In this document: positions 51,328 through 64,000 of the stretch, in pieces | How positions within the stretch are numbered: the first letter of the stretch is position 1 | How the letters are laid out: every line of letters starts with the position of its first letter | Source of the DNA: Mastacembelus armatus | Taxonomy: Eukaryota; Chordata; Actinopteri; Synbranchiformes; Mastacembelidae | Assembly: GCF_900324485.2 (NCBI RefSeq) | Contig: NC_046642.1 | Span: forward strand, 3,115,056 to 3,179,055 | Reading direction: 5' to 3' | Length of the DNA stretch: 64,000 nucleotides | The notes under the pieces: generated by a model | What the model was told of the DNA's origin: nothing | Databases searched by the model: none | What the model saw: the letters and a program-made list of their open reading frames with translations, nothing else | Position numbers and translations under genes: made by a program

Positions 51328-54300
51328 ATGCTCAGTGTGGGTGGGTCAGTAAGGTCTGGTCTCCTGCGGTTTCCTGTTCGAGGACTCTGTTCAGTGATCC
51401 ACAGAAAGTCACCTGGTCTCCCCCGGTCTGCGCTTCCGTGCCTCCACAGGTTACCTGTCAGGACTGTGTCAGGAGTTGGTGGTGGTGATGTTCCAGCTGG
51501 TCCAGGTGTGTCTGGCTGGTACAGCAGCTTGGCAGACTCGACTCCAGTCCACCTTTGTGAAAACTTTCTGGTGAGCGTGCAGCAGGTGAGCGGGTTGCCA
51601 TGGTGGCTGAGTATCGCCGTGGCAACAGTGTCAGTTCGGACACTCATCACTCTGCCTCTCGCCGCCTACCAGCTGGTCATCGTATCCAAGGTCAGTGAGG
51701 CAGGGTTAACTCCAGCTCTTATAAACCCTCTGATGTGGATTTGGGACTTTGAGAAGTGACAAGTTTTTGTGTCAAATCAAATCAGTGATTTTGAGATTGT
51801 ATCGCAGTGTCCACATTTAGTCTAACACAATAAACCTAAACGCTCAGCCTACGCTGAAATGTTTTTATTGTCAGTAGAGAAACATGAACAGAGACAGTTT
51901 GGCCTCAGAGAGTTGAAATATTTTAGGAATCTACATATCAACGCTCTTTCCCATGACTTCTGTCCTCCTCCAGATGTTTTCGTCTGCACTGGTTCAGTCT
52001 CTGAGTGCAGCTGCCTGCTTTTTTTTCCCATCTAGACTAAAACTGCAGTTTCTGTTGTCTCTAAAAGTCTCTGTGATTAGTCATTTTAAACATCACATAG
52101 CAGAGCCCGTTGGTCTGATGAGAAAACTGATTTCTCAGTTTACACCAGATGTTTCTCCGATGCACTTTTGCTGTTAGAGATGAAGAAGAAGCGACTGAAC
52201 AGTGTGTTTGTAGACACAGGTCTCTACTAAAACCACCTGTAACTGTGGTCATAGATCATGTTCATTTGAAAACAGTTTTAATATTTTGACATATTAATTT
52301 CGAGTTAGGCAAATTATTGTGTTAGAGTAAATGTGTTCAGGCTCTGTGATACAGAGAACTAAGAGCAAATCAACAGTTTTCAGCCTGGAAACAAAACATT
52401 CGAATTCAGACAGGAAGTCTGTTTGTTTGTTTCCATGTTGACCTGATCCTGTTCATGTTTGTTGGTGTGTTCACTCTACAGTCAGTGTGAGGGGTTCACC
52501 CAGCAGAAAATGTACAAATTATCACCTGAACTCGACAGTAACCTGTTCTTTCATCACTGTAACCATAATAACCTGTTTTGCCATCAAGGTAACCATAGTA
52601 ACCTCCTGGTGATGTGTAGGTGGAGGCCCTGCAGGTGGAGATCTCTGAGCTGGCAAAGAGGCTTCGATACGAAGTTTCAGTCCGAGCAAGAGAGAAAGGC
52701 TGGACGGACAAACAGAGCCGGTAAACAAACAAACAAACAAACAAACATTGAATCATTGAACAGCTGATCTGCAGATTCTGTCTGAAGATTCATATTTTTT
52801 TGTCCTAAAACTCTTCCTGGCGCTCTGATCTCTCTGTTTGTGTTTTTGTGTAGGTTTCAGTTCCAAAAGAATCTGCGTCGTATTGTTTCTCAGCTCTACA
52901 TCCGAGACAACTGTCACCCCTTCAAAGCCAGTCTGCTGGTCTGGGTTCAGTTACCGCTGTGGATCAGCCTGTCTCTGGCCCTCCGAAACCTGAGCCTGGA
53001 TCATTCCGGTAGGAAAATATAGTCTGGACAAGTCTCAGGAACAGTCTGTGCCATCTGATGGGACAATTTCAATCCAGTTCAATTTATTTGTACAGTGCTA
53101 AATCACAATACAGTCATCTCAAAGCACTTTACATAGAAACCCAGCAAATCCTTTATGAGCCGCACTTGGCAGCTGTGGATGGAAAAACTCCCTTTAACAG
53201 AAGGAACCTCCAGCAGAACCGGGCTCAGTTTGGGAGGCCATCTGAGCCAGTCATAATTACTGATTCTGTCAGAGACACCGTGAATATTTCTACAAAAGTT
53301 AAAAGATGTAAACACTGGACTAAATGTAGTTTAACTGTGGTTTTTGAATATGCTGAAAATAAATGTGAACTTTCTATGACTTCATCTGCTGCAGCAGCAG
53401 CAGCACAGGCTACAGCAGAAGAAACAGATTTACAAACAGTAGGATCATCTACCTATAAAATATATTATCTATATAGCTTTATATCCTGTTGCCATGGTGA
53501 TTCAGAGTATCAGAGCTCTGATGCTGTGATTGGTCTGGATTAGACCTGGTCCTAACCCAGGACTTTAACCTGTGCTCTGTGCAGCGCTGCAGTGTGATCT
53601 GGCAGCAGGGGGCGCTCTGTGGTTCCCTGACCTGACCTCACCAGATTCCACCTGGATCCTACCTGTCTGTGTGGGACTTACCAACTTACTCATCATAGAG
53701 GTCAGTCCGTCAACAAGTGTGTGATTACATGACCTGTAATGTCATTAATCTAACTTCCTGTCTTCTTCTTCAGGTGTTTTCTCTGCAGAGAATCAGTCCG
53801 ACTCGTTTCCAGAAGCTGGTTTTAAATTTTATGAGAGGATTTTCAGTCCTGATGGTCCCCATCGCTGCCACTGTCCCCTCTGTGAGTTAAAGACACATAT
53901 ATAAAATCCTCTCCCCTGATTGGCTGCTGGCAGCAGTGGAGGCTGTGCCAGCAGAGTGTAAAACCCTGCAGTGACTGTGAGGGGACTCATGGACTGGTTT
54001 CAGACTGAATCAGGTTCCGACGGACAGAACACAGAGTTCTCAGTCCTCTGCAAGGTTCATGTTCAGATCTGTTCAGTTGATGATTCTCATTCATTGTTTT
54101 CTCAACATGTCGAGTCAAGCTTTCGGCCGTTCACACATTCCTGTCAGATCAAACACACACAGACACGTTTTATCTGAGATCAGGGACGTGCAGCTCACAG
54201 CAAGATAGAAATCTTCAGAGGCACTGAGACCAGACCAGGACCTGATCTGGTCAGATTTTATCAGCCTGTCAAACTGTCTGCTGATTTACTTTGGATCAGG

Positions 54301-55010
54301 TTTAAATCAAATCTCATCATTTTAATTGCTGATTAATGATTCTTATAAATCATTGTACCTATAGCATCACAGCATTAAAAATCATTATAATACCCCACAA
54401 AGTTTATTCTGAAAAAGAGAAATTCTCACATCAGAAACTTTATCATTCTTCTTAAAAATGACTTAAATGGATGGAACGATGACAAACATTGGCTGATAAA
54501 TTTTATGTCAGTCGTAATCGGTCTGTTGTAATTGATACTGTAAATCAATGAAGCTCTGGACTGATGCAGTTTCTCTGGACAAGGTCTGATTGCCAGAAGA
54601 TCCTTTTGTTCCAGAACATAATCCTCATCTTCGGGTATCAGGACTTGGTGTGTTTACAAAGGGTCAGATCCAACATCTGATTCTGATTCAGGTTTAATTT
54701 CAGGTGACCCAGTCGTCTGCACCATCAGTTCTAATATGTTCATGTGGTGTTTGGGTCAATTAACATGTGAACTCCACCCTGTGAATGATCTCAACAATTT
54801 GGTATTCTGGTTTTCTAACATCAGTTTATTTCCTGTCCCACCCCCCAGTCCATGGCTCTGTACTGGTTCACTTCCAGTCTGGTAGGATTCTGTCACAACC
54901 TCCTCCTTCGTTCTCCTGTGATCCGAAAAATCCTCCGACTGCCAACACTTCAGTCAGACTCTCCGTACAGAGACCTGCTGTCTGCGTTCATCAACAAATA
55001 CTGCAAATAA
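51328..55010 (+). CDS. cox18: COX18, mitochondrial inner membrane insertase for cytochrome c oxidase
   Basis: Six coding exons: 51328-51690, 52620-52720, 52854-53008, 53585-53700, 53774-53881, 54849-55010. They total 1005 nt (334 aa; human 333). The arginine-rich N-terminus without acidic residues (MLSVGGSVRSGLLRFPVRG) fits mitochondrial import. The OXA1/YidC-type core includes the first membrane segment WWLSIAVATVSVRTLITLPL, a charged loop (EISELAKRLRYEV), PFKASLLVWVQLPLWISLSL, LPVCVGLTNLLIIE, and the last helix MALYWFTSSLVGFCHNLLL. The family inserts the C-terminal part of COX2. The coding exon has an acceptor at 51308. A longer in-frame start at 51247 lies before that acceptor and is not used in this model. 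Confidence 0.92.
52722..52747. repeat. (AAAC)n microsatellite at the cox18 exon 2 donor
   Basis: The donor GTAAAC runs straight into six AAAC units. Confidence 0.9.
53066..53260 (+). mobile_element. Dispersed teleost retroposed repeat
   Basis: CAGTTCAATTTATTTGTACA, then AAAGCACTTTACATAGAAAC, CACTTGGCAGCTGTGGATGG, AAAAACTCCCTTTAACAGAA and GGAACCTCCAGCAGAACCGG, in the order known for a very common fish repeat. The family at 12095-12170 is the same in the opposite orientation. It lies in cox18 intron 3. I do not give a formal family name. Confidence 0.8.
53882..54848. other. cox18 intron 5, no further feature
   Basis: Unique-looking intron with no exon, repeat or motif that I can support. Confidence 0.45.
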
Positions 55011-56079
55011 ACACCCAGGGGGCTGCGACCATCAAAGCTTTGCTCTGAATGTGTCTCACACCAGCTCTGAGCGGAAGAGAGTAAGTGTAGTTCAGATACA
55101 CAGGCTGGAAAATCCCTGCAGACAGCACTCAGGGCTGAAACTGCATGTGCCAGTGGAGAACAGTGCAAGGACACTTTGCATTGACTGAAACAAAAAGTTC
55201 AGTAAAGTAACAATAAAGAACCTAAATGTGTCACACTGTGATATTAGGAAACAGAAACATGACCACTTCACACTGACAGCAGGAGAGAAGCTGCATTTTG
55301 TGTCTGGGGTTTGTTTGATGATGTTTAAATCCACTGATTGATTGATCTGCATGTTCAGTAATAAACTGTGATGATATGATGTTTGTGTCTTTAACACAAA
55401 CTAACACAAACATAATTGGAACAATAGCAGGAAAAAAAATCACGTGACCTGTGACTCTGGAACATTTCCTGTTTGTTCTGTTCCCACTGACCAGTTGACG
55501 TCGACCAACAGCTGCAAAATGTGTCAACGCCTCTGAGAAGTTTCCTCAGTGTTGGATTTTACTGAGAAAGACGTTTTTTTTTTTCTTTAGATCACTCAGT
55601 AACAATCCCCAGATGACTGGATACAATGGATCAATACAATGTATCAATACAATCAATAATCTGTGATTCAAATCTGAAATGAAAAGAAAAAGCAAAAACC
55701 AGCTGTTTTAAAACCTCACAGCAGCTTTTCCTTTTCCCTCTGACCAAACATATTGATTAAACATATTGATTAAACATATTGATCCACATGAGTCTGGAAA
55801 AGCTGCAGATTAACTATCAATAGTTTGTTTTAGTGCCATCACAGTTTGTAACATCAACCAGGTCTTTCACTTTTCATTTATTTATTCAGCTCTTTGGAAA
55901 TATCAACAATCAGTTCTTCAGTCAAAGAGAAGAAACAATGTGTGACCGTCAGCAGGTCTGGGATCAGGTCTTGGTCTGAGGCGGAGTCTGGAGTCTGTAC
56001 CAGCTCTCAGTCTTCAAATCCGATCTCAGACTCTTTCAGACCGTTACTGAGTTCAGACCAAAGTCCGCATCGGACCATC
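55011..56079. other. cox18 3'UTR and igfbp7 upstream region
   Basis: AATAAA at 55212-55217 is a likely cox18 polyadenylation signal, with another at 55360-55365. A run of three ATTGATTAAACAT-like words lies near 55750-55785. The igfbp7 5'UTR and promoter must lie in the last few hundred bases; I see no TATA box or clear motif there. Confidence 0.5.
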
Positions 56080-59000
56080 ATGAAGTCTTTCACCATGTTG
56101 TTTCTGGTTCCGGTTCTGTCGGTCCTCCCGGCGCCTTCGGCAGGTATTGCATGTGGACCGTGTGACCCGGCTCAGTGTGCTCCTCTCCCGGCGGAGGGCT
56201 GTCCCGCCGGTGTTTTGCGGGACCCTTGCGGTTGCTGCTCAGTGTGCGCCGCCGCAGAGGGGGAGCTGTGCGGTGGCCGCCGCGCGGCTGCGCGCCGCTG
56301 TGGCCCCGGACTGGAGTGCGTCAAAAGCGACGAGGACAAGAAGACCAAGCTGGGCGTGTGCGTGTGTAAGAGCAACTACGAGGTGTGCGGGACCGACGGC
56401 CGGACGTACAAGAGCGGCTGCGCGCTGAAGAGCGCCAGCCTGAAAGCCCAGACCCAAGGCGAACAGCCCATCAACATCCAGAACAAGGGCCGCTGCGCCA
56501 CAGGTGAGACTGACGTCATACAGGTGGGCTGCGGGGGTAAGAACAGGCCCGTTTCAAATGAGTCTCAATCTGCTGTTATTTTTCTGACCAGCCTGGTCTG
56601 GACCTGCTCTGACATCATGAGATCAGTGCAGCTGCAGGTTTTTGGAGCCAGGCGCCCCAGGGCATGATGGGAGACACCTGTCTGATTGGTTTAGATGTTG
56701 GTTCAATGACACGACTTTTTTTAGAAGCTTCAGATTAGGCTGCAGACAGTCTGGGACCACATTCACAATAGGAACATTACTGACTCACCAAACATGGCGT
56801 GGTTCTTTTGTCTGATTTGAATTCAGACTTTATTCGTGTAGTTTCATGTCTGGTCAAAAAACAGCGACAGACTGGTGCCAACAAGTTTTACCTGTGGCCG
56901 TGGAATGAAAATATTAGAAACAGATGGCTGGAACAGCAACTATTGGACAGTGAGCACAAGCCGCTGTAATGACATTATTAATTATCAGTTATTAATTAGC
57001 ACAGTGCATCGTGAACGGTGCTGATGACGTCACACAGGTGACGTTACAGGTGTAGCAGATTTACTGGAGAGAAAATGATCGAAGACACATGAATCTCTTT
57101 GTTCTCACATGGTTCTTCTGTTTTACAGAAATGGAACCACAGAATTTTAAAGGTAAAGTCATTATGGCAGTGTTGATTAAAAAGTGATGAGTGTGTTTAT
57201 ATATAGGGCAGCATGGTGGCTGAGTGGTTAGCACTGTTGCCTCACAGCAAGAAGGTCGTGGGTTCGCATCCCGGCCTTTCTGTGTGGAGTTTGCATGTTC
57301 TCCCTGTGCTTGCGTGGGTTTACTCCGGGTACTCCGGTTTCCTCCCACAGTCCAAAAACATGCATGTCAGGTTGATTGGTGACTCTAAAATTGCCCGTAG
57401 GAGTGAGTGTGAGTGTGTGAGGTTGTCTGTCTATATGTGGCCCTGTGACAGACTGGTGACCTGTCCAGGGTGTACCCCTGCCTTCCACCCGAGAGAGAGC
57501 TGGGATAGGCTCCAGCAGATCCCCGTGACCCTGAACAGGAAAAGCGGGTATAGAAGATGGATGGATGGATGGATGGAGTGTGTTTATGTTTAAAACTTCA
57601 ACTTGTTCTGTTGTGACAGACAGTGATGTCCTCTCTGATGATCCTCCTCCATCCCTCTGAAAACACTGAATTCCTTTCTACATGAACACACTCACTGAGC
57701 GTGCTCAGAGCAAACACAACACGCTCACGGTGGATTTACAGATTCCTGCGATGTGTTTCATCTTGTTTTGTACAAAACTCTCTGTGACTGAACCAACCTC
57801 GAGTGTGTTTGCGCTGATTCACATGGATTCTCTGCAACCAAACGTCAAGTAACTGAAGGTTATGGTCTGTTCGTCTGCAGCTCCGGTCATCGTCACTGCT
57901 CCAGGTGAGGTCTACAACGTGAGCGGCTCTCAGGTGTACCTGAGCTGTGAGGCCATGGGCGTGCCTACACCTGTCCTCTCCTGGAAGAAGGTGAGTTTAT
58001 GTGATACTCTGCATCTCATTGGTCAGTTTAAATTGTAATTCTCTTAACGTGAAAAGATGAAGCCTGCCACATGTCGTCTGACTGATAGTTCCACCTTAAA
58101 TACAAAACATTTACTCCACAATTTATAGTCGAGCAGCAAAAACTGTAAAACACATGGATCTGATTTCTCTGAGCTGCAGCCTCTTAACTCTCCATCTCAA
58201 TTCCTGTTTCCTGCTGTTGTTTGCAGAAACAATACCAGTCCACTGAGACTCCTCCTGGCAACACAAAACAGGAAATAAATCCCAGTTAATGGTTGCACCG
58301 TTGACTCATGTTAAAGTCATACAAACTAAAAACAACACAGCTAATCGGAGGATGGAATCTCCTCCTGCCAATCAAATATAAAGTTAGTTAACTAATTCTA
58401 AACAACAACCATCTGTCTATAGATACAAATGCACAGAGGGTTGAAAAGAGACAAACGGTAGAAATGATCCTGGTGTCACCTCCAGCCTCAGGTGTTCGTG
58501 TGTGTTCGGGTGAAAACTACATAAAACAGAATATTTTTGGCTGCAGGACGACAAGCTGCAGCATGTCTGAAGTAAATCAGAAAATGTTTCTTCAGGACTA
58601 GTTTGTACAAGTCGACTGAACCGAGTGGGCCCTCACAGACCTGGTAGGGCACCATCAGATCCTGCCACAGCAGGTGTCAGTAAAATAACAAAAAAAATCT
58701 AACTCTGTTATTTTAGATAATCTTCAACTAGTAGTGGTGTCCAAGCTGAGGCCCGTGGCCCATCAGTAGGCCGTTAGTTCAGGGTAATGAGATGATGACA
58801 AAGCAAAGCTCCGATGATATTTGGTGTTTCTGCAGGATCACATGAAACAGAGTGACGCTCATGTTTGTGTGTGAAGCTTCTGCTGCACAAACATCTGGTT
58901 GACTAAACACTTTGAGCTGAAACATAGAACCACATGAAGCGTCACAGTTTAATTTGGTCTGATGATGATGATGATGATGATGATGATGCCATCTTCTTCA

Positions 59001-60209
59001 GGTCCGCAGTGGGAAGAGGATGGAGCTTCTTCCAGGGGACAAAGGCAACCTTGCAATTCAGACAAGAGGGGGACCAGAGAAGCATGAAGTGACCGGCTGG
59101 GTGCTGGTCAGTGGTTATTAACTATATGTACACATTGACATCCTGCGTACACATTAAATACACATATTATTATTATGGCACCACTCAAGGGAGCACTGGA
59201 TGGTTTGATGAGGGTGAAGACGATGTGTTACGGTCTTGTCCACCAGTCTTGACCATCCCTCCAGTAGATTATTTGGTTTTTCCTTTCGTGTGTCACGTCT
59301 GTAAATCAACACAGAGAAAGAATCATGATTTATCAAATGATGGTGTAAATGCACAGACACATAGAGAAGCTTATTCTTTGTGTTAAAAATACAACCTGTG
59401 ACAGCAAAGACACATGGGAAATATTAATCTGAGTGAGTGGATCTGCTGGTCTCATGTGGGTATGATGAACCTTTAGCTTCGTTAGAATGAAGAAACTGAT
59501 TTTCTGATTTATTTTTAACACAAAAACAACTTTCAGACAGGAAGTGATGTAAAGACTCCAGCTTTCTGTGGTTTTATTTCAGGTCTCTCCTCTGACCAGA
59601 GAAGAAGAAGGATTGTATGAGTGTCACGCCTCCAACTCTAAAGGTGAAGCCTCAGCTGTCGGAGCCATTCACCTGGTGCAGTCCCTCGATGACATCATTG
59701 TCAAGACAGGTAACATCCTCGTCAACAACAAACAAAAACTATTATCAAGACAGGAAAGACAGCATCACAGACACCAAACAGCTAAATAAGAAACAAACAT
59801 TGTGTTCACTGTTGCCTCACAGCAAGAAGGTTCCTGGTCTGAAACCCATCAGGGGCCTTTCTGTGTGGAGTTTGCATGTTCTCCCTGTGCTTGTGTGGGT
59901 TTTCTCCAGGTACTCTGGTTTCCTCCCACAGTCCAAAAACATGTATGTCAGGTTGATTGGTGACTCTAAATTGCCCATAGGAGTGAGTGTGAGTGTGTGA
60001 GGTTGTTTGTCTCTATGTGGCCCTGTGATGGACTGGGGACCTGTCCAGGGTGGACCCCTGCCTTTCACCCAAAGAGAGCTGGGATAGGCTCCAGCAGATC
60101 CCTGGGACCCTGGTTAGGACTAAGCAGGTACAGATGATGGATTTGGTTCAACTGCTTGTCTAACTGAGGATGTCATTTCCTTTCAGTGATGAAGGAAAAT
60201 GGACCGTGA
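56080..60209 (+). CDS. igfbp7: IGFBP7 (mac25), secreted IGF-binding-protein-like protein
   Basis: Five coding exons: 56080-56503, 57881-57990, 59002-59106, 59583-59709, 60187-60209. They total 789 nt (262 aa; human 282). A signal peptide (MKSFTMLFLVPVLSVLPAPS) is followed by the cysteine-rich IGFBP domain (CGPCDPAQC, CGCCSVC, LCGG), a Kazal-like domain (CVCKSNYEVCGTDGRTYKSG) and an Ig C2 domain (SQVYLSCEAMGVPTPVLSW, NLAIQTRGGPEKHEVTGWVL, GLYECHASNSKGEA). The Ig part is almost identical to human IGFBP7. It is a secreted matrix-associated protein with low IGF affinity. Start chosen at the signal peptide; an upstream in-frame ATG at 55894 adds a non-signal extension and was not used. The last exon codes only eight residues (ends VMKENGP). 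Adjacent and convergent to polr2b; the two are also neighbours in human. Confidence 0.94.
57201..57576 (+). mobile_element. tRNA-derived SINE, full length
   Basis: The head has A-box-like GGTGGCTGAGTGGTTAGC and B-box-like GTGGGTTCGCATCCCGG, a long tRNA-unrelated body (GTTTGCATGTTCTCCCTGTG, CAGTCCAAAAACATGCATGT, GACCTGTCCAGGGTGTACCC) and a (GGAT)n tail. An 11-bp target duplication, AGTGTGTTTAT, flanks it at 57190-57200 and 57577-57587. Igfbp7 intron 1. Confidence 0.95.
57991..58960. other. igfbp7 intron 2, no further feature
   Basis: Unique-looking intron up to the TGA microsatellite before exon 3. Confidence 0.45.
58962..58988. repeat. (TGA)n microsatellite
   Basis: About nine triplets ending 13 bases before the acceptor of igfbp7 exon 3 (CTTCAG ending at 59001). 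Confidence 0.9.
59804..60141 (+). mobile_element. tRNA-derived SINE, slightly 5'-truncated
   Basis: Begins at CACTGTTGCCTCACAGCAAG and runs through TTTGCATGTTCTCCCTGTGC and TGGGATAGGCTCCAGCAGAT to a short GATGATGG end. The A-box part is missing and the B box is degraded. It lies in igfbp7 intron 4 and ends about 45 bases before the last coding exon. Confidence 0.88.
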
Positions 60210-60558
60210 TCAGCTGATCAGAGATCAATGAAGACCATGGTCAAAAGAAACTGGTGATGGTCATTTTTGTATCGGCAATCTGTAAACTGATTGTTTTTTT
60301 TTAAAACTTTTTTGTTTAAACTTTACGTTTGATGTTTAGTCATTTATTTTGTTTCTGTTAGAAAGATGAAAAAATATTTAGTTTCAAGATTTAAAGTTTT
60401 AGTGAAAACAAAATTCCAAGATTTATTCTTTCATCTGAGCTTAAACTAAAACCTGTCTGGCTTTTATTTTAGAAAGGCCAATCTTAGTAATTAAAGTAGT
60501 TAATCACCATAGCAACAGCACTGATCTAATCAGTTCATTTCAGTTCAGTGACAGAAGA

Positions 60559-60564
60559 ATAAAA
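60559..60564 (+). terminator. igfbp7: igfbp7 polyadenylation signal candidate
   Basis: AATAAA at 350 bases after the stop; another AATAAA follows about 20 bases later. The polr2b signal faces it about 450 bases away. Confidence 0.55.
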
Positions 60565-61014
60565 AAAAAATGTTTTTCTCTGAATAAAAAGTCTTTACAT
60601 GTTATAATGTTGGCAGTTTTTTGTTGATCAGCAATTACTATTTGTACTTACTGATATTTGAGTGAACACTTTAGTAAATAGGCTTGTTGAGTCAGAAATT
60701 ACTACTGGAACTTTTATTTTTATAATCTCTTTAGAAATCCTGGTCTTGAAAATGAAAATTTCATTTGAGTTGTGCTGCTGTGAAATTAAACACTCAGTTT
60801 TATCTGTAAATATAATTCATAGTAATATTATTTTTTAGTTCTTATTGTTTATTTTCTTCCAGAAAACTTCCTGAGGGATCTGTCGTGTAGCCATGATGGT
60901 CAGTTTTAGTGTCACCTGTTAAAACAGGACATTTATCTCGTCACCTGCTCGCGTGTAAACCAATAAGAAGCCAGAAACTGACCCATGTGATACAAAAATG
61001 TCAAACAAAATTCA

Positions 61015-61020
61015 TTTATT
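61015..61020 (-). terminator. polr2b: polr2b polyadenylation signal
   Basis: AATAAA on the minus strand, about 130 bases after the polr2b stop. Confidence 0.7.
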
Positions 61021-61150
61021 GTACTTGTACACAAACAAAATGAGAGACCTGATACTATTAAAAAAAAAAACAAAAAAAACCTATGTTCACTTCCAGCTGA
61101 TGGTGTTAAGACAAAAGTCCACAGAGAGGTGTGTGATTGGCTGAGCCACT

Positions 61151-63980
<2,830 letters not shown>

Positions 63981-64000
63981 TCAACAACATGTCACAGGAT

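Noticed and set aside
55894-56079. Longer igfbp7 start at an upstream in-frame ATG
   Set aside because: It would bury the signal peptide behind 62 polar residues. The start at 56080 gives a normal secreted protein.
57201-57300. A tRNA gene
   Set aside because: The A- and B-box-like words belong to the head of a SINE with a long unrelated body and target duplication; no cloverleaf with an anticodon stem was found.

Overview
This is nuclear DNA from a ray-finned fish, most likely a percomorph teleost. The evidence is compact intron-rich vertebrate genes with GT-AG splice sites, teleost-type repeats (tRNA-derived SINE with a GGATG tail, Tc1-like transposons, LINE 3' ends) and protein sequences close to known vertebrate families. 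The species cannot be named from the sequence. Exons were assembled by eye from splice sites and family similarity. In all eight complete genes the exon lengths sum to a whole number of codons.

Layout, left to right: rnf130 (+, 1467-14474), tbc1d9b (+, 17889-30292), mrnip (+, 32860-35997), sqstm1/p62 (-, 36918-40879), rnf4 (-, 42672-45247), selenoprotein T (-, 47639-50295), cox18 (+, 51328-55010), igfbp7 (+, 56080-60209) and the 3' part of polr2b (-, 61151-63950, running off the right edge). From memory of the human map, the first four genes keep the order and relative orientation of human 5q35.3, including convergent MRNIP/SQSTM1. The last genes belong to human chromosome 4 (COX18, IGFBP7 next to POLR2B; RNF4 on 4p). 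The window therefore spans a junction of two ancestral blocks near 41-42.6 kb.

Genes of note: selenoprotein T has an in-frame TGA read as selenocysteine and a recognisable SECIS hairpin in its 3'UTR, behind a 3'UTR intron. Sqstm1 keeps its PB1, ZZ, LIR, KEAP1-binding and UBA parts and has a consensus antioxidant response element upstream. Rnf130 and rnf4 are RING ubiquitin ligases, and sqstm1 binds ubiquitin.

Repeats dominate the non-coding signal. A 5.4-kb minisatellite carrying an AGGTCA word in most of its roughly 21-bp units fills the start of rnf130 intron 1. A second minisatellite family built on GCTAACAGGCTAACTG occurs in intron 1 of mrnip and, inverted, in intron 1 of selenoprotein T. 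Words of the same type appear inside an rnf4 coding exon. Tc1-like, SINE, LINE and MITE-like remnants lie in introns and between genes. I found no prokaryotic-type systems, CRISPR arrays, rRNA or stand-alone tRNA genes, and no clear new protein family. The most unusual material is the tandem-repeat architecture at first introns.
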